From JBMONI01 sp049324575 (GTDB lineage Bacteria; Omnitrophota; Omnitrophia; Omnitrophales; Aquincolibacteriaceae): DNA of 64,000 nucleotides. The first letter of the stretch is position 1. Every line of letters starts with the position of its first letter. The stretch lies in NCBI GenBank assembly GCA_049324575.1, contig JBMONI010000009.1, positions 77,527 through 141,526 on the forward strand, given 5' to 3'. Of the stretch, positions 1 to 7,953 are shown piece by piece. A program made the position numbers and the translations under genes. The notes under the pieces were generated by a model. The model saw only the letters and a program-made list of their open reading frames with translations, was not told where the DNA came from and ran no database searches.

Positions 1-49
1 TCAGCGCTTCCCAATTCCCATGAATATCCGCAAGGACTGCATACTTCAT
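1..49 (-). CDS. Metallophosphoesterase, N-terminal fragment
   Basis: Only the first 16 residues (MKYAVLADIHGNWEAL) are inside the window; the rest lies beyond base 1. The D-x-H-G-N block right after a short beta strand is the first metal-binding motif of calcineurin-like metallophosphoesterases of the YfcE type. AGGAGG lies about 15 bases upstream of the ATG, rather far, but no other in-frame start is visible. The gene starts 35 bp after the acylphosphatase stop and is probably the last-seen member of the ubiD-acyP operon. The substrate cannot be told from this fragment. Confidence 0.75.
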   Translation of the reverse strand, partial: MKYAVLADIHGNWEAL

Positions 50-84
50 CGGGATCCCGAGACGCCTCCTGATCCTTTGGCAAT

Positions 85-357
85 CTAGTGAGCGATTTCA
101 AAACGCTGAAAGCAAGCCTGCGGCTCCGACCATGTCGTAGTAACTTCGTGGATATAAGGCGCCATCGCGGTCCGAACCTCCTTCAAAAAAAGCCCCACCT
201 CCTCCTCCTCTCCTTCGGCGATGACCTCCACCTGTCCCCCGGAAAGATTCTTTACATATCCGGTCACTCCAAAAGTCCTCGCAATACGGACCGAAGCATA
301 TCGAAATCCTACGCCTTGGACCCGCCCTGAAAAAATCGTTTTCGCGCGACGAACCAT
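85..357 (-). CDS. acyP: Acylphosphatase
   Basis: Small enzyme that hydrolyses the carboxyl-phosphate bond of acyl phosphates. The 90-residue product has the family signature GRVQGVGFR near residue 13, with the phosphate-binding arginine, followed by GYVKNL carrying the catalytic asparagine, and ends in the usual beta strand (QRFEIAH). An in-frame TTG at 363 would overlap the ubiD stop, but the ATG at 357 has a plausible GGATCC-like ribosome site about 7 bases upstream and gives the normal family length. It sits directly behind the UbiD-family gene, so the two are probably translated from one message; no functional link is implied. Confidence 0.92.
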   Translation of the reverse strand: MVRRAKTIFSGRVQGVGFRYASVRIARTFGVTGYVKNLSGGQVEVIAEGEEEEVGLFLKEVRTAMAPYIHEVTTTWSEPQACFQRFEIAH

Positions 358-359
358 AC

Positions 360-2192
360 TCAAAGGATCCCATGCAAGCTATGCCCTGCCGCCGCAAGAC
401 GATCCACACGCATTGAAATGGCCGGATCGGATTCGAGCACGGGCGCATGATGGGGTTTGACACGAGCGTCGATGATCAACGGCCCCTCGCACCCCCAGTG
501 TTTGAAATGAGATACGCTCCCGACGCCATAAATATCGCGGGCCGGATCCGACCGCGTAAAGGTGACCCACAGAAAATTCCGGAGATCCTCGGCGGCAAAA
601 GCCGCATCATCGACCAGCACGATCAAAGCCGGAGCTTCTTCGCTCGTCTGCCATCGAATCTTCTGTGAAAAAAGTTCCAGGCGACGGACTTCGGTTTTGT
701 AATTCTCGAACGGCGGCGCCGCGATCACAAGGACCCCCGGCAAAGCCATGACCGGGTGCTGGAACCCTTCAGGCAAATGCAAACCGGTCGGCAAATCGCC
801 CTTAAGGACGCGGCGCGGACGACCCGCCGCCGCCATGACCACTCTCGCCCCCTCATGAAGCGATGGCCCCGTATAATCCAGCGTGTCTTGGAAAGTTTGC
901 GTCACAAAATGCAAGTCTCGCGACCAATCCATACGCTCAAGCATATAAGTCAAAAACGCTTTAACATCCCAGAGGTCTGGAACACCGTCCGCAAGCGAGT
1001 CCGTGATCATCAGATATTTTGCCAGAGATAAAGGGCCGAATCCCAGTAAGGCTTGAGCCTGAGCTAGAATCTCCCGCGGTCGGACCTCGGCACACGGAAG
1101 ATAACGCTCACTCCCCAATGCAAACAAAAGAGGATGCACCCCGGCAGCATCCACGGCATGAACGGCTTTTACCCCAGGAACAAAACGAGAGATCAAAGGC
1201 CCTGCGATCTCATGCACAAGCGCTCCCAATACGCTATCTTCTTGAGGCGGCCTGCCGACAACGGTAAACGGCCATATGGCCCGCCGTCGATGATAGACTT
1301 TTTCCACGCGGATCACGGGAAAAGGGTGAATAAGGCTGTAATAGCCCAGATGATCGCCAAAAGGGCCTTCCGGTTTCATAATGCCGGGTTCTACATATCC
1401 GATGATACAAAAATCCGCTTCCGCGGAAATTTTCCAATCCCCCCATTTTTTATACCTGAAGCGCCGCCCGCCGAGCATTCCCGCAAAGAAAATCTCGGGA
1501 ATACGGGCAGGCAAAGACATCAAAGCAGCAAAACTATGCGCCGGAGGCCCCCCGACAAAAACACTGACCGGCAAAGGACGCTTCGCCTGCCCGGCCGAAG
1601 CATGATGCGCTCCGATGTTCCTGGCGATCTGATAATGAAGTCCGATCTCCCGTCCGGGCTCATAGCGATTGCCGGATAATTGAACACGGTACATCCCAAG
1701 ATTGGAATAAAAGATCCCCGGCCGCAAAGGATCTTCGGAATAAACTTGGGGAAGCAGGATAAACGCTCCTCCGTCGTCGGGCCAACACCGGATCTGGGGA
1801 AGGGCCGAGATCGCGGTCTCCCCCTGCATCACCGCCGCCGAAAAAACACGTTTGGGCAAAGCCTTCCAAGCGTTCCCTAGCAGTCCAGGAACTGCCGTTG
1901 GTTTCTTAAGCAACTTCGCTGGATCCGCAAAATACTCAAGTGTTCTTTGAAGCGATTTAAAGGTTTTCCGAAAAAGGAAATGGACACGTTCTCGGGTCCC
2001 GAACAGGTTGGAGACGGCAGGGAAAGGACTGCGAGCAACTTTTTCGAAAAAAATCGCGGGACCACCGGCGCGAAAAACGCGCCGATGGACTTCGGCCATC
2101 TCCAGGTCCGGATCGACCTCCTCGGTCACCCGGACGAGGTGGCCATTCTTTTCGAGATCCCGAATGCAGTCGAAGAGACTACGGTACGTCAA
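360..2192 (-). CDS. UbiD-family decarboxylase (prenylated-FMN dependent)
   Basis: 610 residues, in the longer UbiD size class. UbiD enzymes reversibly decarboxylate aromatic or alpha,beta-unsaturated acids using prenylated FMN made by UbiX; no ubiX is in this window. The N-terminal segment (DLEKNGHLVRV, then DLEMAEVHRR) is typical, and the central EGPFGDHLGYYS block carries the catalytic-region glutamate. The start is a TTG with GAGGG 6 bases upstream. The likely role is quinone biosynthesis (ubiquinone or futalosine-type menaquinone), which would suit the nearby cytochrome bd genes, but substrate cannot be read from sequence and aromatic-acid degradation remains possible. Confidence 0.85.
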   Translation of the reverse strand: MTYRSLFDCIRDLEKNGHLVRVTEEVDPDLEMAEVHRRVFRAGGPAIFFEKVARSPFPAVSNLFGTRERVHFLFRKTFKSLQRTLEYFADPAKLLKKPTAVPGLLGNAWKALPKRVFSAAVMQGETAISALPQIRCWPDDGGAFILLPQVYSEDPLRPGIFYSNLGMYRVQLSGNRYEPGREIGLHYQIARNIGAHHASAGQAKRPLPVSVFVGGPPAHSFAALMSLPARIPEIFFAGMLGGRRFRYKKWGDWKISAEADFCIIGYVEPGIMKPEGPFGDHLGYYSLIHPFPVIRVEKVYHRRRAIWPFTVVGRPPQEDSVLGALVHEIAGPLISRFVPGVKAVHAVDAAGVHPLLFALGSERYLPCAEVRPREILAQAQALLGFGPLSLAKYLMITDSLADGVPDLWDVKAFLTYMLERMDWSRDLHFVTQTFQDTLDYTGPSLHEGARVVMAAAGRPRRVLKGDLPTGLHLPEGFQHPVMALPGVLVIAAPPFENYKTEVRRLELFSQKIRWQTSEEAPALIVLVDDAAFAAEDLRNFLWVTFTRSDPARDIYGVGSVSHFKHWGCEGPLIIDARVKPHHAPVLESDPAISMRVDRLAAAGHSLHGIL

Positions 2193-2251
2193 GATGCCCT
2201 CACCGTTCTTTTCAGATTGTTACCGAGGTGGGACGCAGAACCGTCTCGTGA

Positions 2252-2461
2252 TCACTCGTCCAGCGTAAACCCGACCTTCAGCGTTACCTGCCAGTGGGCC
2301 ACTTTTCCGTTCTCGATATGGCCGCGGGTCTCGACAAGTTCAAACCAGCGCAGGTTGCGGAGAGTTTTCGAAGCTCTTACGACGGCCTTTTGGACCGCAT
2401 CTTCGATGCTTTGAGTGGATGAACCCGTGATCTCGATCTTTTTGTAAACGTGGTCGCTCAT
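2252..2461 (-). CDS. Dodecin family flavin-binding protein
   Basis: 69-residue protein matching dodecins almost end to end: MSDHVYKKIEITGSS at the start, RASKTLRNLRWFELVE in the middle with the flavin-stacking tryptophan, and a final strand VAHWQVTLKVGFTLDE. Dodecins form 12-subunit hollow spheres that store or buffer flavins. I use the internal ATG at 2461, which has AAGGGG 6-7 bases upstream and fits the family start; an in-frame codon 30 bases further upstream gives a non-homologous extension. The gene is 59 bp upstream of the UbiD-family gene, a flavoenzyme, so the two may share a message. Confidence 0.93.
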   Translation of the reverse strand: MSDHVYKKIEITGSSTQSIEDAVQKAVVRASKTLRNLRWFELVETRGHIENGKVAHWQVTLKVGFTLDE

Positions 2462-2482
2462 CGCAGCCCCTTTCTGTGATCG

Positions 2483-2509
2483 GGAGCACAAATCCGCTTT
2501 GTGGCTCCG
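2483..2509. repeat. Inverted repeat upstream of dodecin
   Basis: GGAGCACAAA and TTTGTGGCTCC form a near-perfect stem (one unpaired base) around a short loop. It lies in the 124-bp divergent region between the dodecin gene and the plus-strand receiver-like gene. No T-run follows on either strand, so it is not a standard terminator. It could be an operator or a structured leader of the dodecin message. Confidence 0.4.
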
Positions 2510-2513
2510 GCTA

Positions 2514-2542
2514 TTGAATTACGGATTATTTTACACTATGAT
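2514..2542 (+). promoter_or_regulatory. Putative sigma-70 promoter for the receiver-like gene
   Basis: TTGAAT (2514-2519), 17-bp spacer, TATGAT (2537-2542). It lies 44 bp upstream of the ATG at 2586, the only plus-strand gene in this part of the window, so a private promoter is expected here. Confidence 0.5.
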
Positions 2543-2585
2543 ACCCAAGCTTTTAATAAATCTTTCACCTACGGAAAGGGCTCCC

Positions 2586-2990
2586 ATGAAAAAGGTTCTG
2601 ATCATCGATGAATCGTCCTTTATCATCGATGCCATCAAAAAACGTTTCAAGCATGACGGGAAATTAGACCTGGTATTCGCCGGCACGGCTAAGGAGATCG
2701 AGCATCATCTCAAAAAGAATCCTCCCGCGCTGATCATCTCAAACCATATCCATAAAGAAGGCGAAGTGGTACCGTTCTTTCTGGAGCTTAAAAATCAGGG
2801 AACTTTTCCGAATTGCCCTCTCCTCTATTTCACGCATTGCGGAGAGATCGGCTTCGGTTCGAAAGCCGAAAAGGCAGGCGCTACGGCGGTTTTTGTGCGG
2901 AGCGATTTTCGCACTTTATTCAAAATCCTCGCGAACATCGCCCAAGACCTCCCCTGGAGCGATAAGATCGCCCAGGATAAAGAGGATTAG
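2586..2990 (+). CDS. Degenerate response-regulator receiver-like protein
   Basis: 134 residues with a CheY-like outline: MKKVLIIDESS as the first strand with its acidic pair, then LIISNHIHKEGE where a canonical receiver has the phospho-acceptor (LIILDxxMPxxxG). The acceptor aspartate aligns with an asparagine, and the usual lysine before the last strand appears to be replaced (VFVRSDF). It is probably a pseudo-receiver that signals by binding rather than phosphorylation. The ATG at 2586 follows GGAAAGGG; the open frame extends upstream to 2499 but that part has no family resemblance. It is an isolated plus-strand gene facing cydB tail to tail; its partner is unknown. Confidence 0.7.
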   Translation: MKKVLIIDESSFIIDAIKKRFKHDGKLDLVFAGTAKEIEHHLKKNPPALIISNHIHKEGEVVPFFLELKNQGTFPNCPLLYFTHCGEIGFGSKAEKAGATAVFVRSDFRTLFKILANIAQDLPWSDKIAQDKED

Positions 2991-3019
2991 ACGCAGAGCG
3001 TTCTCCCAGAGAGCGTTTG

Positions 3020-4042
3020 TTAATAGCTCGTATCATCCAGCCGGACTTTTCCGCGAAAGATCCAGTAAACGCTCGAAGTATAGGCGAGCACAAGCGGAAC
3101 TCCAAGACAGGCGATCACTAGCATAATACCCAGTGTTTTTTCGGACGATGCACTATTATAGATCGTCAGGTTGTTCACCGGATCAGGGTTGGAGATGACA
3201 AGGTTTGGATACATCCCGATCCCATACACCGTCATGAGCAGCACGATGACCCCGCACGAACAAAGGAATGCGGGAAATTCCTTTCCGGGCACAAGCAATA
3301 TCCCAAGCCCCCTCAACGCAAGGACCGTTCCCACCGGGATCACACAAAGCCACAGCTGTTCATAGAATCGTGTAACCATATGAGGAACGAAATAGAAGGT
3401 CCCCAGTGTCGTTAAAAGATAGCAGGTCATAACAGCAAACCACGCTCGCCTGGCCCATGTCCGTGCGCGGTCCTGCAGCGATCCCTCGGTTTTCACCGCG
3501 AGATAAATCGCCCCATGCATCATAAAAAGCGAAACCGCCATCAAAGCTACCGCCAGTGTGTACGGGTGGATTAGCGGCCGCAGGCCGCCGAAATACCGAC
3601 CCTGTTCATTGAGTGCGATCCCCCAAGCAATAGCCCCGAAGGCCACGCCGATCAGAACGGTCGCCAACAAACTTGCCACGCAAAAACTCGTGTCCCAAAA
3701 CGTCCGCCACCAAGGCATGGTTTGTTTACTTCGAAATTCGATGGCAACCGCACGAAAAATCAGCGAAAAGAGAAGAAGTATGAAGGCTGTATAAAATCCG
3801 GAAAAAACCGTAGCATAAACTTCCGGAAAAGCCGCGAACAACGCGCCTCCGGCCGTGATAAGCCAAACTTCGTTCCCATCCCAAACCGGCCCAATCGAGT
3901 TCAGCAAAAGGCGGCGGTCGCGGTCATCCCTCGCAAAGAGATGCAATGCCCCAACTCCCAGGTCGAATCCGTCAAGGACGACATAGCCAGTCAGCAAAAC
4001 GCCGATTAAACAGAACCAGATACTTTGCAGATCGAAGTTCAT
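3020..4042 (-). CDS. cydB: Cytochrome bd oxidase subunit II
   Basis: 340-residue integral membrane protein with about eight hydrophobic segments. The family block GYVVLDGFDLGVGALHLF lies near residue 20, followed by GPVWDGNEVWLI and GALFAAFPEVYA, all characteristic of CydB. Together with CydA it forms the quinol oxidase that reduces oxygen to water at high affinity without pumping protons. The ATG at 4042 is 4 bp past the cydA stop, so translation is likely coupled; the longer frame up to 4159 overlaps cydA and gives a polar non-membrane extension. It implies respiration at low oxygen. Confidence 0.96.
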   Translation of the reverse strand: MNFDLQSIWFCLIGVLLTGYVVLDGFDLGVGALHLFARDDRDRRLLLNSIGPVWDGNEVWLITAGGALFAAFPEVYATVFSGFYTAFILLLFSLIFRAVAIEFRSKQTMPWWRTFWDTSFCVASLLATVLIGVAFGAIAWGIALNEQGRYFGGLRPLIHPYTLAVALMAVSLFMMHGAIYLAVKTEGSLQDRARTWARRAWFAVMTCYLLTTLGTFYFVPHMVTRFYEQLWLCVIPVGTVLALRGLGILLVPGKEFPAFLCSCGVIVLLMTVYGIGMYPNLVISNPDPVNNLTIYNSASSEKTLGIMLVIACLGVPLVLAYTSSVYWIFRGKVRLDDTSY

Positions 4043-4046
4043 AGGC

Positions 4047-5414
4047 TCAGGCGCGCGGCCCTCCCAACCCCAAAACCGAAGAAGACTGCATACTTTGGCC
4101 AGGGCCTTCCTTGATCTTTCGGTCAAGCAAAAAGATAAAAAGGATAAAAAGAAGAGCATAGATCAAGGTGAATCCGATCAAGGAGAATAAGATCTGCCCC
4201 GCATTCACAACATCCGAAATCCCCTCGTTTGTGCGCATAAGACCATAGACGATCCACGGTTGCCGTCCAACTTCGGCGGCCATCCAGCCGAATTGGTTTG
4301 CGATCTGCGGCAAGAGGACAGAAAAAACACATGGCCAGAGGAACCAGCGCGTCACGAACAATTTTCCTTGCCACCACAAAAAAAGTCCCAGCGTGGCGAG
4401 GACGATCAGGGCCATGCCGATCGCCATCATGACATGATAAGCCTGGAAGGTAAGATTCACAGGCGGCCAGTCCGTTTTGGGAAAAGCCTTTAGGCCAGGA
4501 ACCGGCATAGCCGGATCCCAATGGACCAAAAAGCTCGTCATCCCCGGGATTCCGATGGCCCATCGAACTTTTTCTCCCTCCTCATCGACCCATCCAAAAA
4601 AATTCAATGCAGCTGGCGCATCTTCTTCAAAATGCCCTTCAAAGGCTGCCAATTTTGCCGGTTGATGCTCGGCTACCACGATCGCGCTGGTATGCCCGGA
4701 GACAAGCTGCCCCAGAGCGGCGACCATCGCGACGCCAAGCCCGATCTTCATGGAAGCTTTCGCGAACTCGGTCTCCCTCCCCTTTAAGAGATAATACGCG
4801 CTCACACTGATCACAAGCCAAGCCCCGGCTTGCCAGCATCCCATAATGACATGAGCGAGACGATGCATGGAAGACGCGTTGAAGACCATTTCCCAAAAGC
4901 CGGTAATCTCCGCACGCGCTTCTGTTCCCACACCGACAATGTGAAATCCGGCCGGGGTTTGCATCCACGAATTTGCAACCACGATCCAAACCGCGCTGAA
5001 CATTGCTCCCAAAGCGACCATAACCGCCGAGAAAAAATGCATCTTGGGGCTAACACGGTCCCACCCGAAAAGCAGGATTGCCAGAAAACCAGACTCGAGA
5101 AAGAAAGCAAATATCCCTTCGGCCGCCAGTGCGCTTCCGAAGACATCCCCGACGAAACGCGAGTAATTCGACCAGTTGGTCCCGAACTCGAACTCCATGA
5201 CAATCCCGGTTGCGACCCCGATCGCAAAGCAAAGACCGAAGATCTTGACCCAGAATTTCGCCATCCGATGGTAAACAAGATCACCGGTCTTCAGATACAG
5301 CCCCTCCATGATCACCAGAATGACCCCAAGCCCGATATTGAGAGGAGGATAGATGTAATGAAAAGCGATCGTCAGCGCGAATTGAATTCTGGAAAGGAGA
5401 ACCGGATCCATCAT
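4047..5414 (-). CDS. cydA: Cytochrome bd oxidase subunit I
   Basis: 455 residues, multi-spanning. With the first ATG, His19 in FHYIYPPLNIG falls exactly at the position of the E. coli heme b595 ligand. The heme b558 histidine region (MHRLAHVIMGCWQAG) and the GWMAAEVGRQPW block, which follows the quinol-binding loop, are both present. The length is close to the short Q-loop form rather than the E. coli long form (about 520). CydA holds all three hemes and oxidises quinol at the periplasmic face. It forms a two-gene operon with cydB; no cydX or cydDC is visible nearby. Confidence 0.96.
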   Translation of the reverse strand: MMDPVLLSRIQFALTIAFHYIYPPLNIGLGVILVIMEGLYLKTGDLVYHRMAKFWVKIFGLCFAIGVATGIVMEFEFGTNWSNYSRFVGDVFGSALAAEGIFAFFLESGFLAILLFGWDRVSPKMHFFSAVMVALGAMFSAVWIVVANSWMQTPAGFHIVGVGTEARAEITGFWEMVFNASSMHRLAHVIMGCWQAGAWLVISVSAYYLLKGRETEFAKASMKIGLGVAMVAALGQLVSGHTSAIVVAEHQPAKLAAFEGHFEEDAPAALNFFGWVDEEGEKVRWAIGIPGMTSFLVHWDPAMPVPGLKAFPKTDWPPVNLTFQAYHVMMAIGMALIVLATLGLFLWWQGKLFVTRWFLWPCVFSVLLPQIANQFGWMAAEVGRQPWIVYGLMRTNEGISDVVNAGQILFSLIGFTLIYALLFILFIFLLDRKIKEGPGQSMQSSSVLGLGGPRA

Positions 5415-5441
5415 GGCAAGGTATTATAAGCCGATGAAACT

Positions 5442-5975
5442 TTATTGCATCAAATAAGTTTGAAGTCGATTGCGAATATGAAATACAGCGATGCCCATCG
5501 CCACCGCGACGTTAAGGGAGATCTTAAGACCAGCCATCTCGACCTCAATAGCCAGGTCACACAAAGCAAGAAGATCGGCCTCTACCCCGTCGACCTCATT
5601 GCCGATCACAAGACACACCGGCCCTTGGGGCCTATACTCCTGATAGGGAATGCTTTTCTCCGTCTGCTCGAGAAGCACCACCTCATAGCCGCGGGTATGG
5701 TAGCCCTGAAGAACTTGGGCGATATCTTCTGCGTATTCCCAAGGGACATGGGTTTCGGCCCCCAACGCGGTTTTAGAAATCCTCAAGGACGGGGGGATCC
5801 CGGTAATTCCGCACAGCCATAGCTTTTCGACCCCCGCTCCATCCGCCGTCCTAAAAATAGATCCGACGTTGTAGAGACTGCGGATGTTATTCGCCACGAC
5901 GGCCACGGGGCTCCTGGGTAAAGACGTCTTTTCACTCTGGCGTTCAAGAAGTTCCCGATGAGTATATTTACGCAT
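5442..5975 (-). CDS. SpoU/TrmH-type RNA 2'-O-methyltransferase
   Basis: 177 residues covering one SPOUT methyltransferase domain. The three family motifs are in order: NNIRSLYNVGSIFRTADG (motif 1, with the catalytic Arg and Asn), LVIGNEVDGV (motif 2) and VEMAGLKISLNVAVAMGI (motif 3), which together form the knotted SAM site. It transfers a methyl group from SAM to a ribose 2'-OH in tRNA or rRNA; the target nucleotide cannot be read from sequence. It has no N-terminal substrate-binding extension. The start overlaps the end of the upstream Cys-cluster gene by 8 bp. Confidence 0.9.
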   Translation of the reverse strand: MRKYTHRELLERQSEKTSLPRSPVAVVANNIRSLYNVGSIFRTADGAGVEKLWLCGITGIPPSLRISKTALGAETHVPWEYAEDIAQVLQGYHTRGYEVVLLEQTEKSIPYQEYRPQGPVCLVIGNEVDGVEADLLALCDLAIEVEMAGLKISLNVAVAMGIAVFHIRNRLQTYLMQ

Positions 5976-6339
5976 GTCTTTTTTTTATCCCTTCGCAATA
6001 ATCGCGGCTACGCGGAGTGTCCCATTGATGAGGAAAATCACGGCATTGCTTCGGCTTGGCAGGATGGATGGCGCATTCCCGTTGACGATAAAAAACACAG
6101 GTTTCGTCCGGAAGTTTTTTTAAAACCAGCTTCTGTCGGTCTAAGACCTCACAATACCGATCGGTAAACGCATAGAGATCGATCTGAAGATAATCGGCAA
6201 CAGTCTCCGCCTCGCCCGGCCGCAGGTAGACGAATCCTGCCTGGCGGCAGCATTCGCCGCACTGGCGGCACTGGAACCTTGAAAGGAATTCGGTTTTGGA
6301 AATTTGATGCATCTTGATTCGCAAAAAATAGCGCAGCAT
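5968..6339 (-). CDS. YkgJ-type cysteine-cluster protein (PF03692-like)
   Basis: 123 residues with the hallmark CRQCGECCR near residue 24, then FVYLRPGEAE and later CVFYRQRECAIHPAKPKQCRDFP, which gives the second pair of cysteines. This pattern belongs to the family annotated as zinc- or iron-chelating, function unknown. Residues between the clusters (KLPDETCVFY) also match the family layout. The start is uncertain: ATG at 6339 has GGAG directly against it, and an ATG at 6312 has no clear ribosome site. It lies between tRNA-Pro and the methyltransferase gene, overlapping the latter by 8 bp. Confidence 0.8.
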   Translation of the reverse strand: MLRYFLRIKMHQISKTEFLSRFQCRQCGECCRQAGFVYLRPGEAETVADYLQIDLYAFTDRYCEVLDRQKLVLKKLPDETCVFYRQRECAIHPAKPKQCRDFPHQWDTPRSRDYCEGIKKRHA

Positions 6340-6361
6340 CTCCGTTCGTCACGGAAGAAAA

Positions 6362-6439
6362 TGGTCGGGATGGTAGGATTTGAACCTACGACCTCTCGGT
6401 CCCGAACCGAGCGCACTAGCCAAGCTGTGCTACATCCCG
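6362..6439 (-). tRNA. tRNA-Pro (CGG anticodon)
   Basis: 78 nucleotides with a complete cloverleaf on the minus strand: acceptor CGGGATG pairs with CATCCCG, the anticodon stem CTCGG/CCGAG encloses the loop TTCGGGA (anticodon CGG), and the T arm has GTAGG-TTCAAAT-CCTAC. The 3' CCA is encoded in the DNA (complement of 6362-6364). It reads CCG proline codons. A sigma-70-like promoter is visible just upstream at 6464-6492. Confidence 0.97.
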
Positions 6440-6463
6440 ATCAATAAGGCTGCGGGAGGGCGG

Positions 6464-6492
6464 ATTATATCATCCGATACTAAGGTAATCAA
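6464..6492 (-). promoter_or_regulatory. Putative promoter for tRNA-Pro
   Basis: On the minus strand TTGATT (6487-6492), 17-bp spacer and TATAAT (6464-6469). The predicted transcription start is about 18 bp before the mature tRNA. The -35 box lies inside the last codons of gshA, and the consensus -10 stands out from surrounding coding sequence. Confidence 0.6.
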
Positions 6493-7840
6493 TCAAGGCC
6501 TGCGGTTCTTGTTTCATGTCGCATTTCCATTTTCGAAGGAGACTTTCAGCCGGAGACATGCGAGGCCCGAGGATCTTTTCCCGAATCCGCTCGAGATACC
6601 GCGACTCATCTTCGCATCCAACGCTCCCGCGCAATCGGCGGAGTCCCTCCCCGGCCAAAGCTACCAAAGCCTGCGCGATCGGAAGAATATCACGCCCCTT
6701 GAGCTTGGCCTGGACCCCCTGTCGGGCGATATCGCGACGTAACACGAGAAGATCTTCCGCTTTCGCGAAAGAGACAAGATCCCAGGCCGCTTCTCGTGAC
6801 GCCTCATCATAAAGAAGACCTTTCCAGAGGGCCGCAACGGCGGGAATGAGATCGAGGCTTTGGCCGTCGGTTCCACGAATCTCGATGTATTTTTTGAGCC
6901 GCACTTCAGGGAAGGCTGTACTCACATGGAGCTCAAAATCATCCCAAGTGGGCTGCATCCCTTCAAAACCCTTCCGAATAAACTCCCGGAAATTGCATTT
7001 TCCACCGATCGCAAACCATTGGGTCCCCCGCACAATGAAAAGCATCGGAAGATCAAGGAGGTATTCTAAAAAATCGCCAAAACGCCTCCCTTTGTCCAGA
7101 AATCGCACCAGGAGCCCGGAACGCTGCGGATCGGTCCTTTCCCAGATCTCAATCCGATGCGACAGGAATCCGCTCGGACGTCCTTCCAGAAAACAGGAAT
7201 GAGCGAACATCGCAGAAACGATCGATGTCAGGCCGTTCACGAGCCGCAAACCGGTCATGGCCTCTTCTTCGCTAAAATAGTCAAATGAAATCTGATCGGC
7301 CGCCGTCATTTTCATCATCCAGTGGGCCCGATCCCCCCTAGCGCCGAGATAATCTGCCATGACATCATAGCGTGCTTTGGGGACCCATTCGATCTCTTCG
7401 ACGCGGCTGAAGGGCTGGATCCCGAATGCAAGAAAACGAACTGCCGGAAAGCCCTCCCGCAAGCTGCGAAGCTCTTGGGTAAAATTCAAAATTTGTTTCT
7501 CGACCTCACAGATGTTTCTTGCCGGCAAGGCGCTCAGCTCGATCTGTCCGCCGGGTTCGAGAGAGATCAATAAACGGTTTTTGCGCAGTGCGATCACTCG
7601 CCCGCGCTCGAGAACCTTTTCATAAGCATGGCGGCGGGCCAGATCATGCAGGATCGCCTCGATGCCTTGCGCCCCTGAATACGGAATCGCTTTTCCTGTT
7701 CGGGCATCCACACCGAGAAATTCGACTTCGATCCCCACTTGCGCCTGCTCCCTCGATTTCATCCCTTGAAAAAAATAGGCCTCGAGGTCAGATTCGGAAT
7801 GGATGACCGCCGCATTGGAAGACTCAATATAGGTGCTCAA
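6470..7840 (-). CDS. gshA: Glutamate-cysteine ligase, GCS2/plant type
   Basis: 456 residues. It catalyses the first, ATP-dependent step of glutathione synthesis, joining cysteine to the gamma-carboxyl of glutamate. Family landmarks are VGIEVEFLGVD near residue 36 (metal-binding glutamates), LEPGGQIELSA near 95, the MKMTAADQISFDY block and VRLKKYIEIRGTDGQ near 335. These match the plant/alphaproteobacterial GshA class, not the E. coli type. The start is TTG with GAGGG 7 bases upstream. It is divergent from gshB across about 110 bp, so the two glutathione genes probably share a control region. Confidence 0.93.
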   Translation of the reverse strand: MSTYIESSNAAVIHSESDLEAYFFQGMKSREQAQVGIEVEFLGVDARTGKAIPYSGAQGIEAILHDLARRHAYEKVLERGRVIALRKNRLLISLEPGGQIELSALPARNICEVEKQILNFTQELRSLREGFPAVRFLAFGIQPFSRVEEIEWVPKARYDVMADYLGARGDRAHWMMKMTAADQISFDYFSEEEAMTGLRLVNGLTSIVSAMFAHSCFLEGRPSGFLSHRIEIWERTDPQRSGLLVRFLDKGRRFGDFLEYLLDLPMLFIVRGTQWFAIGGKCNFREFIRKGFEGMQPTWDDFELHVSTAFPEVRLKKYIEIRGTDGQSLDLIPAVAALWKGLLYDEASREAAWDLVSFAKAEDLLVLRRDIARQGVQAKLKGRDILPIAQALVALAGEGLRRLRGSVGCEDESRYLERIREKILGPRMSPAESLLRKWKCDMKQEPQALIDYLSIG

Positions 7841-7953
7841 AAAGAAACCCTCTGTCTGTAAGTTTTGAATTAGAATACCGTCTTAGAGTGGCAAACACAA
7901 TGAAAGATATCTTGTTTACACCCTCGGGCTTGAAAAGTTCAACCGAAAAAACC

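Noticed and set aside
5423..5453. TTGATG-N19-TATAAT upstream of cydA
   Set aside because: Spacer is too long and transcription would begin about 2 bases before the cydA ATG; may be chance in an AT-rich junction, although a leaderless message cannot be ruled out.
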